A stretch of DNA of 64,000 nt from Candidatus Aegiribacteria sp. Lineage in GTDB: Bacteria; Fermentibacterota; Fermentibacteria; Fermentibacterales; JCC-6. The notes beneath the pieces were generated by a model that did not search any database, was not told where the DNA came from, and saw nothing but the letters and a program-made list of their open reading frames with translations. How positions within the stretch are numbered: position 1 is the stretch's first letter; every line of letters starts with the position of its first letter. Where the stretch lies: contig JAGLOY010000046.1 in NCBI GenBank assembly GCA_023138735.1, forward strand, positions 1-64,000. Direction: 5' to 3'. Both the position numbers and the translations under genes were made by a program. Shown here piece after piece: positions 48,888-58,036 of the stretch.

Positions 48888-50315
48888 GTGGTGTCTAACA
48901 AGACCGTGAAAATTCAACTTGAGAGAATCCTGAACGAGAATTTCGAAGAGCTTGATATAAGGTTTACCGATCTTAAGGGGCACTGGCGTCATGTAACAGT
49001 GCCGGTATCGATGGTCAACGAAGATTTCTTCCTTAGCGGAGTTGGGTTTGACGGATCCACTCTGGCCGGCATGACTCAGACGAAAGCGGGAGATCTTGTT
49101 CTCAGACCCGATCCCAGAAGGGTTTTCGAGGATAAGTTCACCGAGAGAAAAACACTCGTAATTTTCGCCGATATAGTTGATCCGGCAAGCGGAGAAGCCT
49201 TTTCCAAGGATCCGAGGAGCATAGCAAGAAAAGCAGCCGGTTATCTGAAAGACTCCGGTATGGCCACCGACAGCTTCTGGGCCCCTGAGTTCGAATTTTA
49301 CATTTTCGACGAAGCCTGCTTCTGGTCCGAACCGGGAAGCCAGGGATACCGGGTGGGGAGTATAGAGAAACCCGAAAACGCAAAAATTGCCGATGCCAAA
49401 GGGTTTGCTCATGCCTGCAAATCCGGGTATCACATGATGTATCCCGTGGACAGTCTTCATGATATAAGGTCTGAAATCACTATGCTGATGCAGCAGGCAG
49501 GAATACAGATAAAGTACCACCACCATGAGGTGGGCAGGATGGGTCAGAGTGAGGTGGAAGTTACCTTTTCTCCTTTCCTCAGCGCTGCGGACAATGTAAT
49601 GCTGACCAAGCACATTGTCCGGAATGTCGCGCTGAAGCACGACCTTTCCGCAACTTTCATGCCAAAACCCGCCGAAGGTGAACCGGGCTCCGGCATGCAT
49701 TTTCATATTTTCATGACAGACAAACAGAAAAGGATCTTCTTTGACAAAGAAGGTTACTGCAATCTCAGCAAACCCGCGATGAACGCGATTGCCGGAATTC
49801 TCTATCATGCCCCTGCTGTGTGCGCTTTCAGCAACGCATCGGTTAACAGCTATCACAGGCTTGTTCCGGGGCAGGAGGCGCCTGTATTCAGGTTCTTTTC
49901 CGGTCCTAACAGAAGCGCTGCCATCAGGGTACCATCCTATGCCAGAACGGCTGAATCAATGCGGTTCGAGTACAGGGTTCCCGATGGGATCAGTAACCCT
50001 TACCTCTCGATGAGTGCGATACTAATGGCTGCGATTGATGGAATGAAAAAGGAAATGGACCCTGAGAAACTAGGTTTCGGCCCGATTGATGAAAATGTTT
50101 TTGCGACTGGCTACAATACGGATAACCTTCAAATGCTTCCCCGAAACCTGGTTGAAGCCCTGGATGCCCTTGAAGCTGACAGGGAATTCCTTGAAACGGG
50201 AGAAGTTTTTTCGAAAGATATGATCGATGATTATATTACAATGAAGAGAGATGAAGCCGCAAGTTTCCAGGGAAGCCCTCACCCGAAGGAGCATTCCCTC
50301 TATTTCAGTCTTTAG
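48888..50315 (+). CDS. glnA: Type I glutamine synthetase
   Basis: A 475-residue GSI that makes glutamine from glutamate and ammonia. FDGSTLAGM, then DPASGEAFSKDPRSIARKA, EFEFYIFD, the catalytic-site HHHEVGRMGQSEVEVTF, PKPAEGEPGSGMHFHIF and NRSAAIRVP are all as in the family. The adenylylation Tyr motif (NLYDLPPEE) is absent; the region reads NTDNLQMLPRNLVEALDALE. Control by GlnE-type adenylylation is thus not expected. GTG 48888 follows GGGAGGAT; a second GTG at 48891 is equally possible. Two bases separate it from ispG. Confidence 0.96.
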   Translation: MVSNKTVKIQLERILNENFEELDIRFTDLKGHWRHVTVPVSMVNEDFFLSGVGFDGSTLAGMTQTKAGDLVLRPDPRRVFEDKFTERKTLVIFADIVDPASGEAFSKDPRSIARKAAGYLKDSGMATDSFWAPEFEFYIFDEACFWSEPGSQGYRVGSIEKPENAKIADAKGFAHACKSGYHMMYPVDSLHDIRSEITMLMQQAGIQIKYHHHEVGRMGQSEVEVTFSPFLSAADNVMLTKHIVRNVALKHDLSATFMPKPAEGEPGSGMHFHIFMTDKQKRIFFDKEGYCNLSKPAMNAIAGILYHAPAVCAFSNASVNSYHRLVPGQEAPVFRFFSGPNRSAAIRVPSYARTAESMRFEYRVPDGISNPYLSMSAILMAAIDGMKKEMDPEKLGFGPIDENVFATGYNTDNLQMLPRNLVEALDALEADREFLETGEVFSKDMIDDYITMKRDEAASFQGSPHPKEHSLYFSL

Positions 50316-50331
50316 AAAAGGGGTCAAAAAG

Positions 50332-51564
50332 ATGCAGAAGTTACTGGTTCTGATGTTCAGTGTGCTTATTCTTGCTCTTGCATGCGGTGAGCAGCCTGCA
50401 GAAGACATAGCTGTAGATGAAGGTACCGAAGAAGGTTTAGCTACAGAGGAATACCTGCTTCCCGAGGCGGATGAATACCTGATCCTTTCCGATTCAATAG
50501 GGATCGAACTGGGAGACAGCAACTACGTCTTCGGCCAGATTGCCGGAGCCGACATTACGCCTAAAGGGGAAATCGCGATTCTGGATGCTCAGAGAAGCTG
50601 CGTAAGTATCTTCTCTCCATCTGGGGAGTTCGTGCAGAGTATTGGCCGCCAGGGAAGCGGCCCCGGTGAATTTCTGCTTTCCAGAGGAATGTCTTTCTTT
50701 CAGCATGAAGATGATATCGTAGTGTCTGAGGTTCCTGTTCCCGATTCTCTTGAACCAGGACTAGTGGTTTCAGACGTAATGGGGGGAAAGCTGGTCTACT
50801 TCAATTCCGAAATGGAATACATGATGGATGTTCAGGGCTTTTACCCGTCACCTCCCGCGGTTCTTGCATGTGTAGATAACAGTGCTATTGTAGGGATGAA
50901 ACCTGACTTCGTGCAGAACGAAGATGGAATGTACATGGGCTTCACCATTGGAAGATGGGAAATCGGTGAGACAGAACCATCCGTAATCTATTTTGAAAGC
51001 ATGTCACCCTTCGATCCAGCTGATCTCACTACTATGCAGGATGATATACTCAGCTTCGGAGTTACTCCCGAGGGAATCGTACTGACTGCGTCTCTGTCCA
51101 CCGAGGTGTATGAATTCACCGTGTGGAGTGCTGATGGAGAAGAGCTGTTCACCGAAGTTGATGAGAATTTCGAAAGAGTGCCAAAAACACAGGAAGAGAT
51201 AGATCTTGAAACCGAAATGGTTAACAACATGATGATCCAGCAGGGAATGCCTGAATCGATGGCCAACTGGGAGCCCGATCCGTACAATTCGGCAATAGCT
51301 GGACTCTGGGTTGATGGTCTTGACAGGATATGGGTAACAAAAGGAACAACCGTGACACCATCCTTCAATGTATACGATATGGATGGTACTATTCTATTCA
51401 CCGCCGCGCTCGATGCGGGCGAAAGAGCCAGCACATGGCAGGTTCTAATCCAGGAAGACCGGTTCCTTGCCTTTGATGCCGATCCGGAGCTTTACCCGCA
51501 GGTATTCATCGGGAATCTGCCTGGAATCGAAAAAACCGGCACAGAAGAAGAAGGCCAGCACTAA
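50332..51564 (+). CDS. Lipoprotein with six-bladed beta-propeller (NHL-like)
   Basis: A 410-residue lipoprotein with lipobox LALAC, an acidic linker, and a propeller whose first blades read GADITPKGEIAILDAQRSCVSIF and SIGRQGSGPGEF, a hallmark of the six-bladed propeller family common in Bacteroidota. ATG 50332 follows AAAAGGGG; it is 16 nt past glnA but carries a signal peptide, so earlier in-frame codons (50251) are not the start. The function is unknown; such proteins often bind ligands at the outer membrane. It converges with the kinase gene, their stops overlapping by 4 nt. Confidence 0.86.
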   Translation: MQKLLVLMFSVLILALACGEQPAEDIAVDEGTEEGLATEEYLLPEADEYLILSDSIGIELGDSNYVFGQIAGADITPKGEIAILDAQRSCVSIFSPSGEFVQSIGRQGSGPGEFLLSRGMSFFQHEDDIVVSEVPVPDSLEPGLVVSDVMGGKLVYFNSEMEYMMDVQGFYPSPPAVLACVDNSAIVGMKPDFVQNEDGMYMGFTIGRWEIGETEPSVIYFESMSPFDPADLTTMQDDILSFGVTPEGIVLTASLSTEVYEFTVWSADGEELFTEVDENFERVPKTQEEIDLETEMVNNMMIQQGMPESMANWEPDPYNSAIAGLWVDGLDRIWVTKGTTVTPSFNVYDMDGTILFTAALDAGERASTWQVLIQEDRFLAFDADPELYPQVFIGNLPGIEKTGTEEEGQH

Positions 51565-54272
51565 TCTTCCGAATATTCAGGAGAAGGGGGAGGACATGCC
51601 TTCCCCCTTTCACCATACAGCGCCTCGTGTACCTTGACTGCCAGATCCTGATTCGTGAACGGTTTCTGGATGAAGTGTACACCCTCATCCAGCACTCCGT
51701 GGTGGGCGATTACGTCAGCAGTGTAACCGGACATGAACAGGCGTTTAATATTCGGGTGGACTGACAGTAATTTCTTTGCCAGATCACGTCCATTCATCTG
51801 GGGCATCACAACGTCGGTTATCAGCAGATTGATCTCTCCCTGGAGCTCTCCGGCCAGGCGAATAGCCTCACCAGGTGTTAAGGCAACAAGCACCTTGTAT
51901 CCATGTTGTTCAAGCATCATCTTGGTCAGATGCAGGATAGCAGGCTCATCCTCCACAAGCAGGATAGTTTCGTGCCCGGGCTGGAGCGGTTTTGCAGTGC
52001 TGCTACTCTGAATCGGCGCAGTACTTACCTCATACCGGGGCAGGTAGATCTTGAATGTTGTCCCCTGACCCGGTTCACTTTGAACGTAGATGAACCCGTC
52101 ATTCTGTTTAACTATGCCATAGACCATGGACAGCCCCAGGCCGGTGCCTTCACCGATTCCCTTGGTTGTGAAGAACGGCTCAAATAGATTTCCCAGAATC
52201 TCTTTGTCCATGCCGCAGCCGTCATCGCTTATAGACAGCAGTACATACTCGCCTGGAACAAATCCAGGATAATCAGCGCAGTATGCCTCGTCCGGAGTAG
52301 TGTTCGCGGTATCGATGGTGACCACGCCTACACCAGCGATAGCATCGCGTGCGTTGACGCACAGGTTGGCCATGATCTGGTCGATCTGAGATGGATCCAT
52401 CCTGATTGACCACAGATCCCCTCCCGGCAGCCAGGACAGATCGATATCTTCGCCAATCAGCCGCTGCAGCATCTTGTGCATTCCTCCGACTATCTCGTTG
52501 AGATTGAGCACTCTGGGCGTGACGGTCTGTTTTCGCGCGAAGGCCAGCAATTGCCTGGTCAGGTCAGCGGAACGCTCTGCGGCCAGGCGGATTTCTGTTA
52601 AATGATCGTATAGCGGCCGGTCCGGGTCGACCTGCTCCAGTGCCATTTCTGTATGACCAAGTATCACCCCCAGCATGTTGTTGAAGTCGTGGGCCACGCC
52701 ACCTGCAAGCCGTCCAACCGATTCCATCTTCTGGGCCAGCCGCAATTGTTTCTCGGTATCCTTGCGCACTGTGATGTCGTGAACAATAGCCTGAGCTCCT
52801 ACAATCTTACCATCCTTGTGAATCGGCAGAGCGTTTATTTCAACGCAGGCCACGGAGCCATTCTTCTTTATGAATTCGGATTGAACATTCTCAACAGGCA
52901 GCCCCTGGGCGGTGGTTTGGAAAGTTGAGATGACATCCGGCAGTACCGCTACAGGTACGAACTTCGATATATTGCTTCCAATCAGTTCAGCGGGAGAGTA
53001 GCCGAATACTCGCTCTACAGAGGGTGACACATAACTAATCACAGCATCCAGATCAGCCATGAATATCACATCAAATATACGCTCAGCTATCAACCTGAAT
53101 TTGTTATCACTCTCCCTGAGAGCTTTCTCTGCCTTCTTACGCTCGGTGATATCGTTGATAATGCAGATGGTTCTTTCATATCCACCATCTGCTTTGTTCA
53201 AGCCGGAGGAGTTGATGATGACATCGATCAACTCACCATCCTTCTTGATCATTGTGTATTCTTTATCATATGAGAAACCTGTCTGAAGTATCTCATTTAG
53301 AGATTCAGCGGCTTTTTCCATATAGTCGGGGTGGATGATCTTCCCCATAGAATTGCCAATAATCTCCTTTTTTGTATAACCTAAGAAAGCATTAATCCGG
53401 TCGTTGCAGTCTACAATTATTCCTTCGGAGTCTATGGAAGTAATCAAGTTTGCAGCAGATTCGAAAATAGAGCGATACCGTTCCTCGCTCCGCTTTAACT
53501 TATCTTCCGCATGCTTGCGCTTCGTGATGTCATTCAAAGCGGTTACACGCACATCTCTTCCTTTGTAATGCATCATCTTCGCCTGAATCTCAGAAGGAAA
53601 AGTTGACCCATCTTTTCGTAAAGCTGTTGCTTCGTATGGTTCTTCGTAACCGGACAGCATGTTATTCATCACCATCTCGCGGTCTTCAGGTACAATCCAT
53701 TCAGTACCCATCCTGCCAATAGCTTCCGATGATGTATAACCAAACATTTTCTCTGCTGTCGGGTTCTGCTCAAGACAAACTCCCTTTTCAGAGATGAAGA
53801 TCGCCTCAAAAGCAGCCTCGGATAAACTTCGGTAACGCTCTTCGGATTCCCTCAGCGCTTCTTCCATCTTCTTCCGTTCGGTGATGTTATTAGAAATACT
53901 GACAAGGCCGGTGATATTTCCTTCCTCACCCGTCAGGGGAGAAATTCGCACATCAAAGAACTGGGTTTCACCTTCAACGGAAATGTACTTGGTTTCATAT
54001 CGATCCGGCTTGCCGCTCTTGATTACCCGCTCGAAGCAGTCAAGAACTATCTTGTGATAGTCAGGAGGTATAAAATCCAAGTAGGGTTTTCCAATCACCT
54101 CTTTTTCTGTCAGATCCGGAACGCTATGATTGATAAACCTGATCGTATAGTCAGTGTCCAGTATGATTATGTATTCAGGTGAATCTTCCGTGATTGATCT
54201 CCAGTATTCCTCGTATTTCCGCAACTCGACTTCATTGGTGTGCTGTTCAGTTTTGTTTCTCACGTGGGGCAT
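51561..54272 (-). CDS. Multi-PAS hybrid histidine kinase
   Basis: A 903-residue soluble sensor kinase without membrane helices. Four PAS/PAC domains (about residues 20-135, 145-260, 265-385 and 390-510; each followed by DITERKK-type linkers) lead to a dimerisation/phosphotransfer domain with [12 protein letters not shown], a catalytic domain ([36 protein letters not shown]) and a C-terminal receiver with [13 protein letters not shown] and FIQKPF. All phosphorelay residues are present. ATG 54272 is chosen because GGAGG is 8 nt upstream; an ATG at 54314 lacks one. No target regulator is next to it; the style is common in Deltaproteobacteria and may reflect transfer. Confidence 0.94.
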   Translation of the reverse strand: MPHVRNKTEQHTNEVELRKYEEYWRSITEDSPEYIIILDTDYTIRFINHSVPDLTEKEVIGKPYLDFIPPDYHKIVLDCFERVIKSGKPDRYETKYISVEGETQFFDVRISPLTGEEGNITGLVSISNNITERKKMEEALRESEERYRSLSEAAFEAIFISEKGVCLEQNPTAEKMFGYTSSEAIGRMGTEWIVPEDREMVMNNMLSGYEEPYEATALRKDGSTFPSEIQAKMMHYKGRDVRVTALNDITKRKHAEDKLKRSEERYRSIFESAANLITSIDSEGIIVDCNDRINAFLGYTKKEIIGNSMGKIIHPDYMEKAAESLNEILQTGFSYDKEYTMIKKDGELIDVIINSSGLNKADGGYERTICIINDITERKKAEKALRESDNKFRLIAERIFDVIFMADLDAVISYVSPSVERVFGYSPAELIGSNISKFVPVAVLPDVISTFQTTAQGLPVENVQSEFIKKNGSVACVEINALPIHKDGKIVGAQAIVHDITVRKDTEKQLRLAQKMESVGRLAGGVAHDFNNMLGVILGHTEMALEQVDPDRPLYDHLTEIRLAAERSADLTRQLLAFARKQTVTPRVLNLNEIVGGMHKMLQRLIGEDIDLSWLPGGDLWSIRMDPSQIDQIMANLCVNARDAIAGVGVVTIDTANTTPDEAYCADYPGFVPGEYVLLSISDDGCGMDKEILGNLFEPFFTTKGIGEGTGLGLSMVYGIVKQNDGFIYVQSEPGQGTTFKIYLPRYEVSTAPIQSSSTAKPLQPGHETILLVEDEPAILHLTKMMLEQHGYKVLVALTPGEAIRLAGELQGEINLLITDVVMPQMNGRDLAKKLLSVHPNIKRLFMSGYTADVIAHHGVLDEGVHFIQKPFTNQDLAVKVHEALYGERGKACPPPSPEYSED
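51583..51610. terminator. Hairpin at the convergent propeller/kinase gene ends
   Basis: A G-rich stem AAGGGGGAGG at 51583-51592 pairs with CCTTCCCCCTT at 51599-51609 with a one-base bulge and is followed by TTC. It lies just past the propeller gene and inside the last codons of the kinase gene. Confidence 0.6.
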
Positions 54273-54475
54273 ACCTTCAACCTCCGTATGTTCAACTTCC
54301 ACCGAGCAATGCATAATCTAGTTTCTTTACTGCCGAAGTGTATTCATGTGAAGCTAGACTAATCACGCTCGCACTGGTGTGTCAAGTTAATCAGATCTTC
54401 AAGTTCAGCTTTCATTTATTGACGGAACAGCGTTGCCTTCAGTATTGTCGCTTCAGACAGAATGGAGATTTAGAC

Positions 54476-54739
54476 ATGAACCACATAGAAGAGATGCATG
54501 GCTGGGAGAGGCTCCCTCCGGAAGCCCGGACTGAGGTTGAAAGACTTCTGCATGAAGGGAAAAAGATAGAGGCTATCAAGGTTTATCGTAACCATACGGA
54601 TGCAACTCTGAAACAGGCGAAGGAGGCTGTGGAATCGGTTGCGTCTGGAATGGGCATCAAACTTACCACTGGCTGTCTGGCACTCGTCCTGCTTCTTATT
54701 GTGTGGATTGGATTCGTCGTCGTAATACCCCTCTGGTGA
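54476..54739 (+). CDS. Membrane protein with L7/L12 C-terminal-like domain
   Basis: An 87-residue protein. The middle part (LLHEGKKIEAIKVYRNHTD, then ATLKQAKEAVESVA) matches the C-terminal domain of ribosomal protein L7/L12 (compare KIAVIKxVRExTGLGLKEAKDLV), and the C terminus is one membrane helix (CLALVLLLIVWIGFVVVI). Such L7/L12-C-like domains on short membrane proteins occur in several bacteria, function unknown; an interaction with translation factors is conceivable. The ATG has ATGGAGATTTAGAC upstream. The last 44 nt overlap the convergent cyclase gene. Confidence 0.75.
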   Translation: MNHIEEMHGWERLPPEARTEVERLLHEGKKIEAIKVYRNHTDATLKQAKEAVESVASGMGIKLTTGCLALVLLLIVWIGFVVVIPLW

Positions 54740-55373
54740 AGTTTGCTGTAACGGAGGGCTGGAGGAAAGCCCTGACCGGGGCACCATCCCCGGCGGTGAT
54801 TTTCAGCGGGAAACATAAGAGTAGGTAATCTCCAGGCGGGACATCATCGAGCAGCAGATTCTCGAGTATTGGGATCGATGCGCCCAGAAGAATCTCATGT
54901 GTATCTGCCGAATCGGGCGGGTCAACTGATAAGGTATCGATACCCACTATTCTTGCCCCACGGTTGACGGCCAGATGGGCGGCGTTCGCGCAAAGGTATG
55001 AGTACACCATGCTTTCAACTGAATTCCCTGTTTCATCTGACACTGTCTTCAAGATAAGAGCTTTGCCATCAAGTGAGATATCTTGAATAAATGCTTGATC
55101 GATCTCCCGGTTCCCTCTGCAATCGACTACCACTGCTGGTAGAATGAGTCTGTTCAGAGGAATATCGTCAACGAATGTATTGTATCTGGCCAGGTGTGCA
55201 GGAGGATCGATATGTGTCCCGCAATGGCTACTCATGGTGAGTTTCGATGTATGAAAAGCAGCATAAACTCTAGTCTCTTTGCTGAATCCGACGTCCCCCG
55301 GCCATGAGGGTGTACTTCCATCAAGAGGCCTTGTGATATCAATCAACTTATCTGGCGACAGTCTATACTCCAT
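54696..55373 (-). CDS. Cyclase-family metal hydrolase (kynurenine formamidase-like)
   Basis: A 225-residue protein of the cyclase family (PF04199 type). The metal motif HCGTHIDPPAH (HxGTHxDxPxH) is intact near residue 50, and DTLSVDPPDS plus THEILLGASIPILENL match the C-terminal half. Members hydrolyse formyl-kynurenine, isatin and related amides or act on polyketides; without tryptophan-degradation genes nearby the substrate cannot be named. It is the last gene of the rnd-nth unit, 3 nt past nth, and converges on the L7/L12-like gene with a 44-nt overlap. Confidence 0.88.
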   Translation of the reverse strand: MEYRLSPDKLIDITRPLDGSTPSWPGDVGFSKETRVYAAFHTSKLTMSSHCGTHIDPPAHLARYNTFVDDIPLNRLILPAVVVDCRGNREIDQAFIQDISLDGKALILKTVSDETGNSVESMVYSYLCANAAHLAVNRGARIVGIDTLSVDPPDSADTHEILLGASIPILENLLLDDVPPGDYLLLCFPLKITAGDGAPVRAFLQPSVTANFTRGVLRRRIQSTQ

Positions 55374-55376
55374 GAA

Positions 55377-56021
55377 TCAGTATTTCTCCTTAATTCCTGA
55401 AGGACATCCTTCTCTCAAAGGACATTCATTGCATAGAGGCTTTGCAGGCCTGCATATCCTCTGGCCGAATCGCACCATGATATGATTGATCCCCGTCCAT
55501 TCCTCTATCGGGAAAAGCTTCTGAAGAGCGAATTCGGTCTCTTCAGGTGAGCGCGTATTCACAAGCCCCAGTCTGTTTGAAATCCTGTGGACATGGACAT
55601 CAACACATATGGAAGGTACACCGAAGACCATTCCCATAACGAAATTCGCAGTTTTTCTTCCAACTCCGGGGAGGGTCAAGAGGCTGTCCATACTGCCTGG
55701 AACCCTGCCCTCGAAATTGTTTTTCAGGATTTTGGCAATCCTTTTCATCTGCCCCGCCTTCTGTCTGTAGAAACCGGCAGGCCGCAGTAGCTGTTCAAGC
55801 TCCTTTATGTCAATGGAGATCATGGCATCGATATCCGGAGCCCTCGTCAGAACCTGCCTTGAAACCATTCTTGTAACGGCATCCCTGGTTCTGAGGCTGA
55901 TTATGGTTGAGATCAGAACCGGAAAAGCTTCGCGGGATTCCTCCATCGGGGCAGGAATACCAAGCGACTTCAGAGTATTTTTCATACTACTCAGGATGGC
56001 AGACGGAGTGGATTCAGACAC
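55377..56021 (-). CDS. nth: Endonuclease III
   Basis: A 214-residue DNA glycosylase/AP lyase for oxidised pyrimidines. The helix-hairpin-helix has LPGVGRKTANFV with the catalytic Lys, the catalytic Asp is in VDVHVHRISNRLG, and the C-terminal [4Fe-4S] ligands are in CRPAKPLCNECPLREGC (C-x6-C-x2-C-x5-C). The start is GTG 56021, sharing one base with the rnd stop (TAGTG). The N terminus (residues 1-25) is slightly longer than usual. Confidence 0.95.
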   Translation of the reverse strand: MSESTPSAILSSMKNTLKSLGIPAPMEESREAFPVLISTIISLRTRDAVTRMVSRQVLTRAPDIDAMISIDIKELEQLLRPAGFYRQKAGQMKRIAKILKNNFEGRVPGSMDSLLTLPGVGRKTANFVMGMVFGVPSICVDVHVHRISNRLGLVNTRSPEETEFALQKLFPIEEWTGINHIMVRFGQRICRPAKPLCNECPLREGCPSGIKEKY

Positions 56022-57202
56022 TATTCGACCCTTATGAAATGCAGCCCCGCCTTACCGTCAGGGTTCAGTATCAGGGCAAGTTTTCCTTTGAGAAGAGAGA
56101 TAAGGTCATCTCCAAGGGCTTCCTTCCTCCAGCCGGAGAGCTTCAGTAATGAATAGAGCTCCTGCTCATTGTCGGGCGGGTCTTTTGCAAGGGAGCTGAT
56201 CAGATCCTTTGAAAGAAGGAGTTCCGGAGAGATATCGAGTCGGTTCGATTCCTGCTTCAGAAAAATGCGGAGTATATCCGTACGGGCAGAAACACCGGGT
56301 CTTGAATGGTATCTGGGGATTTCGGGAATATTCTTATCTGGAAAGCTTTCAGCGTGCGCTATGGTTTTTAGAATTTCGTCACCCCATTTTGAAATGAAAC
56401 CGCTTGAGACCCCCCTTACCCTTGAGAGCGACCTTTTAGAAATCGGAGTTATTGAAGTTATTGCGCCGAGTATATGGTCCCTGACAACGAAATTTCTTGG
56501 TTTATTTACCTGTTTGGCCTTCTCCTCTCTCCACTTGATCAGTGCCCAGAGGACAGGCAGCCTGTTGTTCCTGACTTTTGCTGCTGACCTGACCTTTCTG
56601 AACATCTTGTGAACGGCATTGTTGTATGTTGAGGGATCCGTGAGTGATTCCGCCTCCTCAAGGTACCATTCAAGACGCCCCCTTGCTTCAAGTCTTTCCA
56701 TCTGATTCCGATATATTTCAAGCAGGTACCTGACGTCATCAAGGGCGTATTCGATCTGATCGTCAGCCAGAGGCCGGAGAGACCAGTCGCTGAGAGTGTG
56801 TCCCTTCTTGGGGTAAATGCCGCATTCAGCTTTGATCAGTTTGAAAAGGGCTGTCTGCCTGTCATGACCAAGAAATGCTGCGGCAAGCTGAGTGTCGAAT
56901 ACTGAAGTGAATTCTACATCAAGATAATGCATAAGAACGTCTATATCGTTTCTGGCTGAGTGTATGACTTTGACCGGTGATTCGGCCTCAAAGATCCGGC
57001 CCAGTGGAGAAAGGTCACCAATATTCAGAGGGTCAATAGCAACAGGTCCAGTATCGTCTGCTATCTGGATAAGATACAGATCAGGCCAATACCTTCTCTC
57101 ACCATGAAACTCTGTATCAACAGCAATAGCTTTCTTATCGCGAAGTATAGCTGCAAGTATGTTCAGATCTTCCTGTGTGCTGATCACCGAGGTTCTGTTC
57201 AA
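56021..57202 (-). CDS. rnd: Ribonuclease D
   Basis: A 393-residue 3'-5' exoribonuclease of the DEDDy class. Exo I is VDTEFHGE, exo II is VIHSARNDIDVL and exo III is YALDDVRYL with Tyr in the y position; two HRDC-like domains fill the C-terminal half (LPVLWALIKWREEKA). It trims tRNA and other stable RNA 3' ends. It overlaps nth by one base and follows the zinc-ribbon-like gene after 12 nt, all on the minus strand. Confidence 0.94.
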   Translation of the reverse strand: MNRTSVISTQEDLNILAAILRDKKAIAVDTEFHGERRYWPDLYLIQIADDTGPVAIDPLNIGDLSPLGRIFEAESPVKVIHSARNDIDVLMHYLDVEFTSVFDTQLAAAFLGHDRQTALFKLIKAECGIYPKKGHTLSDWSLRPLADDQIEYALDDVRYLLEIYRNQMERLEARGRLEWYLEEAESLTDPSTYNNAVHKMFRKVRSAAKVRNNRLPVLWALIKWREEKAKQVNKPRNFVVRDHILGAITSITPISKRSLSRVRGVSSGFISKWGDEILKTIAHAESFPDKNIPEIPRYHSRPGVSARTDILRIFLKQESNRLDISPELLLSKDLISSLAKDPPDNEQELYSLLKLSGWRKEALGDDLISLLKGKLALILNPDGKAGLHFIRVE

Positions 57203-57214
57203 GTTTCTCCCGAT

Positions 57215-58036
57215 TCAGATTCCGGAGCGTCCAGCGGAATCAGATGATTCCACCGCAAGCGGACCGTCAATAAAAGATGTTTCCCTGTGAAAAGGGCAGT
57301 ATACACCATCTGAAGTAATTTCGTAATAGGAGTAACCATTATCAGGACAATGGAATCCACCCCTCTGACCGAATAGCCCCCCGCTTCTTTCGTACATTTC
57401 CCCGAAACTGGATGGATACCCGTAGCCGGCGCTGTTATACTGCCCAACGATCGCAGCCAGGCTTTCCCGCAGAATTCTGCAGGCCGAGCCCCCTGTATCG
57501 ATCCCGTTTCCAAGATGACCGGCTGAACAGAACAGAACACCATCTTCGGAATAATAGTGGGAGTCACCCGCTACAGGACAGAGAAAATCATCCGGCGTTC
57601 GTCCCTCGGACAGGGCCGGAACAACCGTATCCCTTGCGAATGCTGAACAGAGGACCGTCGCATTACCAAGGACATTATCAAGAGAGGTGTCTCCCGTTAC
57701 TGTCCAGTTCCCATCAGAGCCTCTGAGGAGCCATAGCGTTCTTTGCCCGCCCTGGGTAAGAGATATGGAAATATTGAATCCCCGATTTTCAGCTCTTCCT
57801 GCTCTTATACCGCCCGTTGGAGGGGCATCCACAAGATACTCAAGTGTACCTGGAGTAAGAAGAGCAGCCAGGCTGTCCGAGAGGAAAGAGTACGCTTCCT
57901 CGATTTCACCTGCGGCCAGGTGTTCGATGTATCCTCTACCCGTATCGATCAGTCTCTTTCCGGTACTGTTACTCCTGGCAACAACGGCGGCAATTAACAG
58001 CAGGACTATTGCAGCAGCTGTAAGGGCTCTCCTCAT
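57215..58036 (-). CDS. Membrane-anchored protein with two Cys/His ribbon-like modules
   Basis: A 273-residue protein with one N-terminal helix (ALTAAAIVLLLIAAVVA, signal anchor or signal peptide) and an NTF2-like stretch (about residues 30-125, ending LRGSDGNWTVTGD). The C-terminal half has two similar modules: CPVAGDSHYYSEDGVLFCSAGH and CPDNGYSYYEITSDGVYCPFH (each Cys-Pro-x2-Gly, a Tyr-rich strand, then Cys-x2-His). This pattern occurs in the C-terminal part of some type II secretion pseudopilins and could be a zinc ribbon or a small disulfide-bonded domain. The family is not recognised. The start overlaps the upstream barrel gene (ATGA). Confidence 0.72.
   Translation of the reverse strand: MRRALTAAAIVLLLIAAVVARSNSTGKRLIDTGRGYIEHLAAGEIEEAYSFLSDSLAALLTPGTLEYLVDAPPTGGIRAGRAENRGFNISISLTQGGQRTLWLLRGSDGNWTVTGDTSLDNVLGNATVLCSAFARDTVVPALSEGRTPDDFLCPVAGDSHYYSEDGVLFCSAGHLGNGIDTGGSACRILRESLAAIVGQYNSAGYGYPSSFGEMYERSGGLFGQRGGFHCPDNGYSYYEITSDGVYCPFHRETSFIDGPLAVESSDSAGRSGI

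Noticed and set aside
48855-49856. 333-codon minus-strand open frame
   Set aside because: It is antisense to glnA, which is certain from its motifs. The product looks like no known protein.
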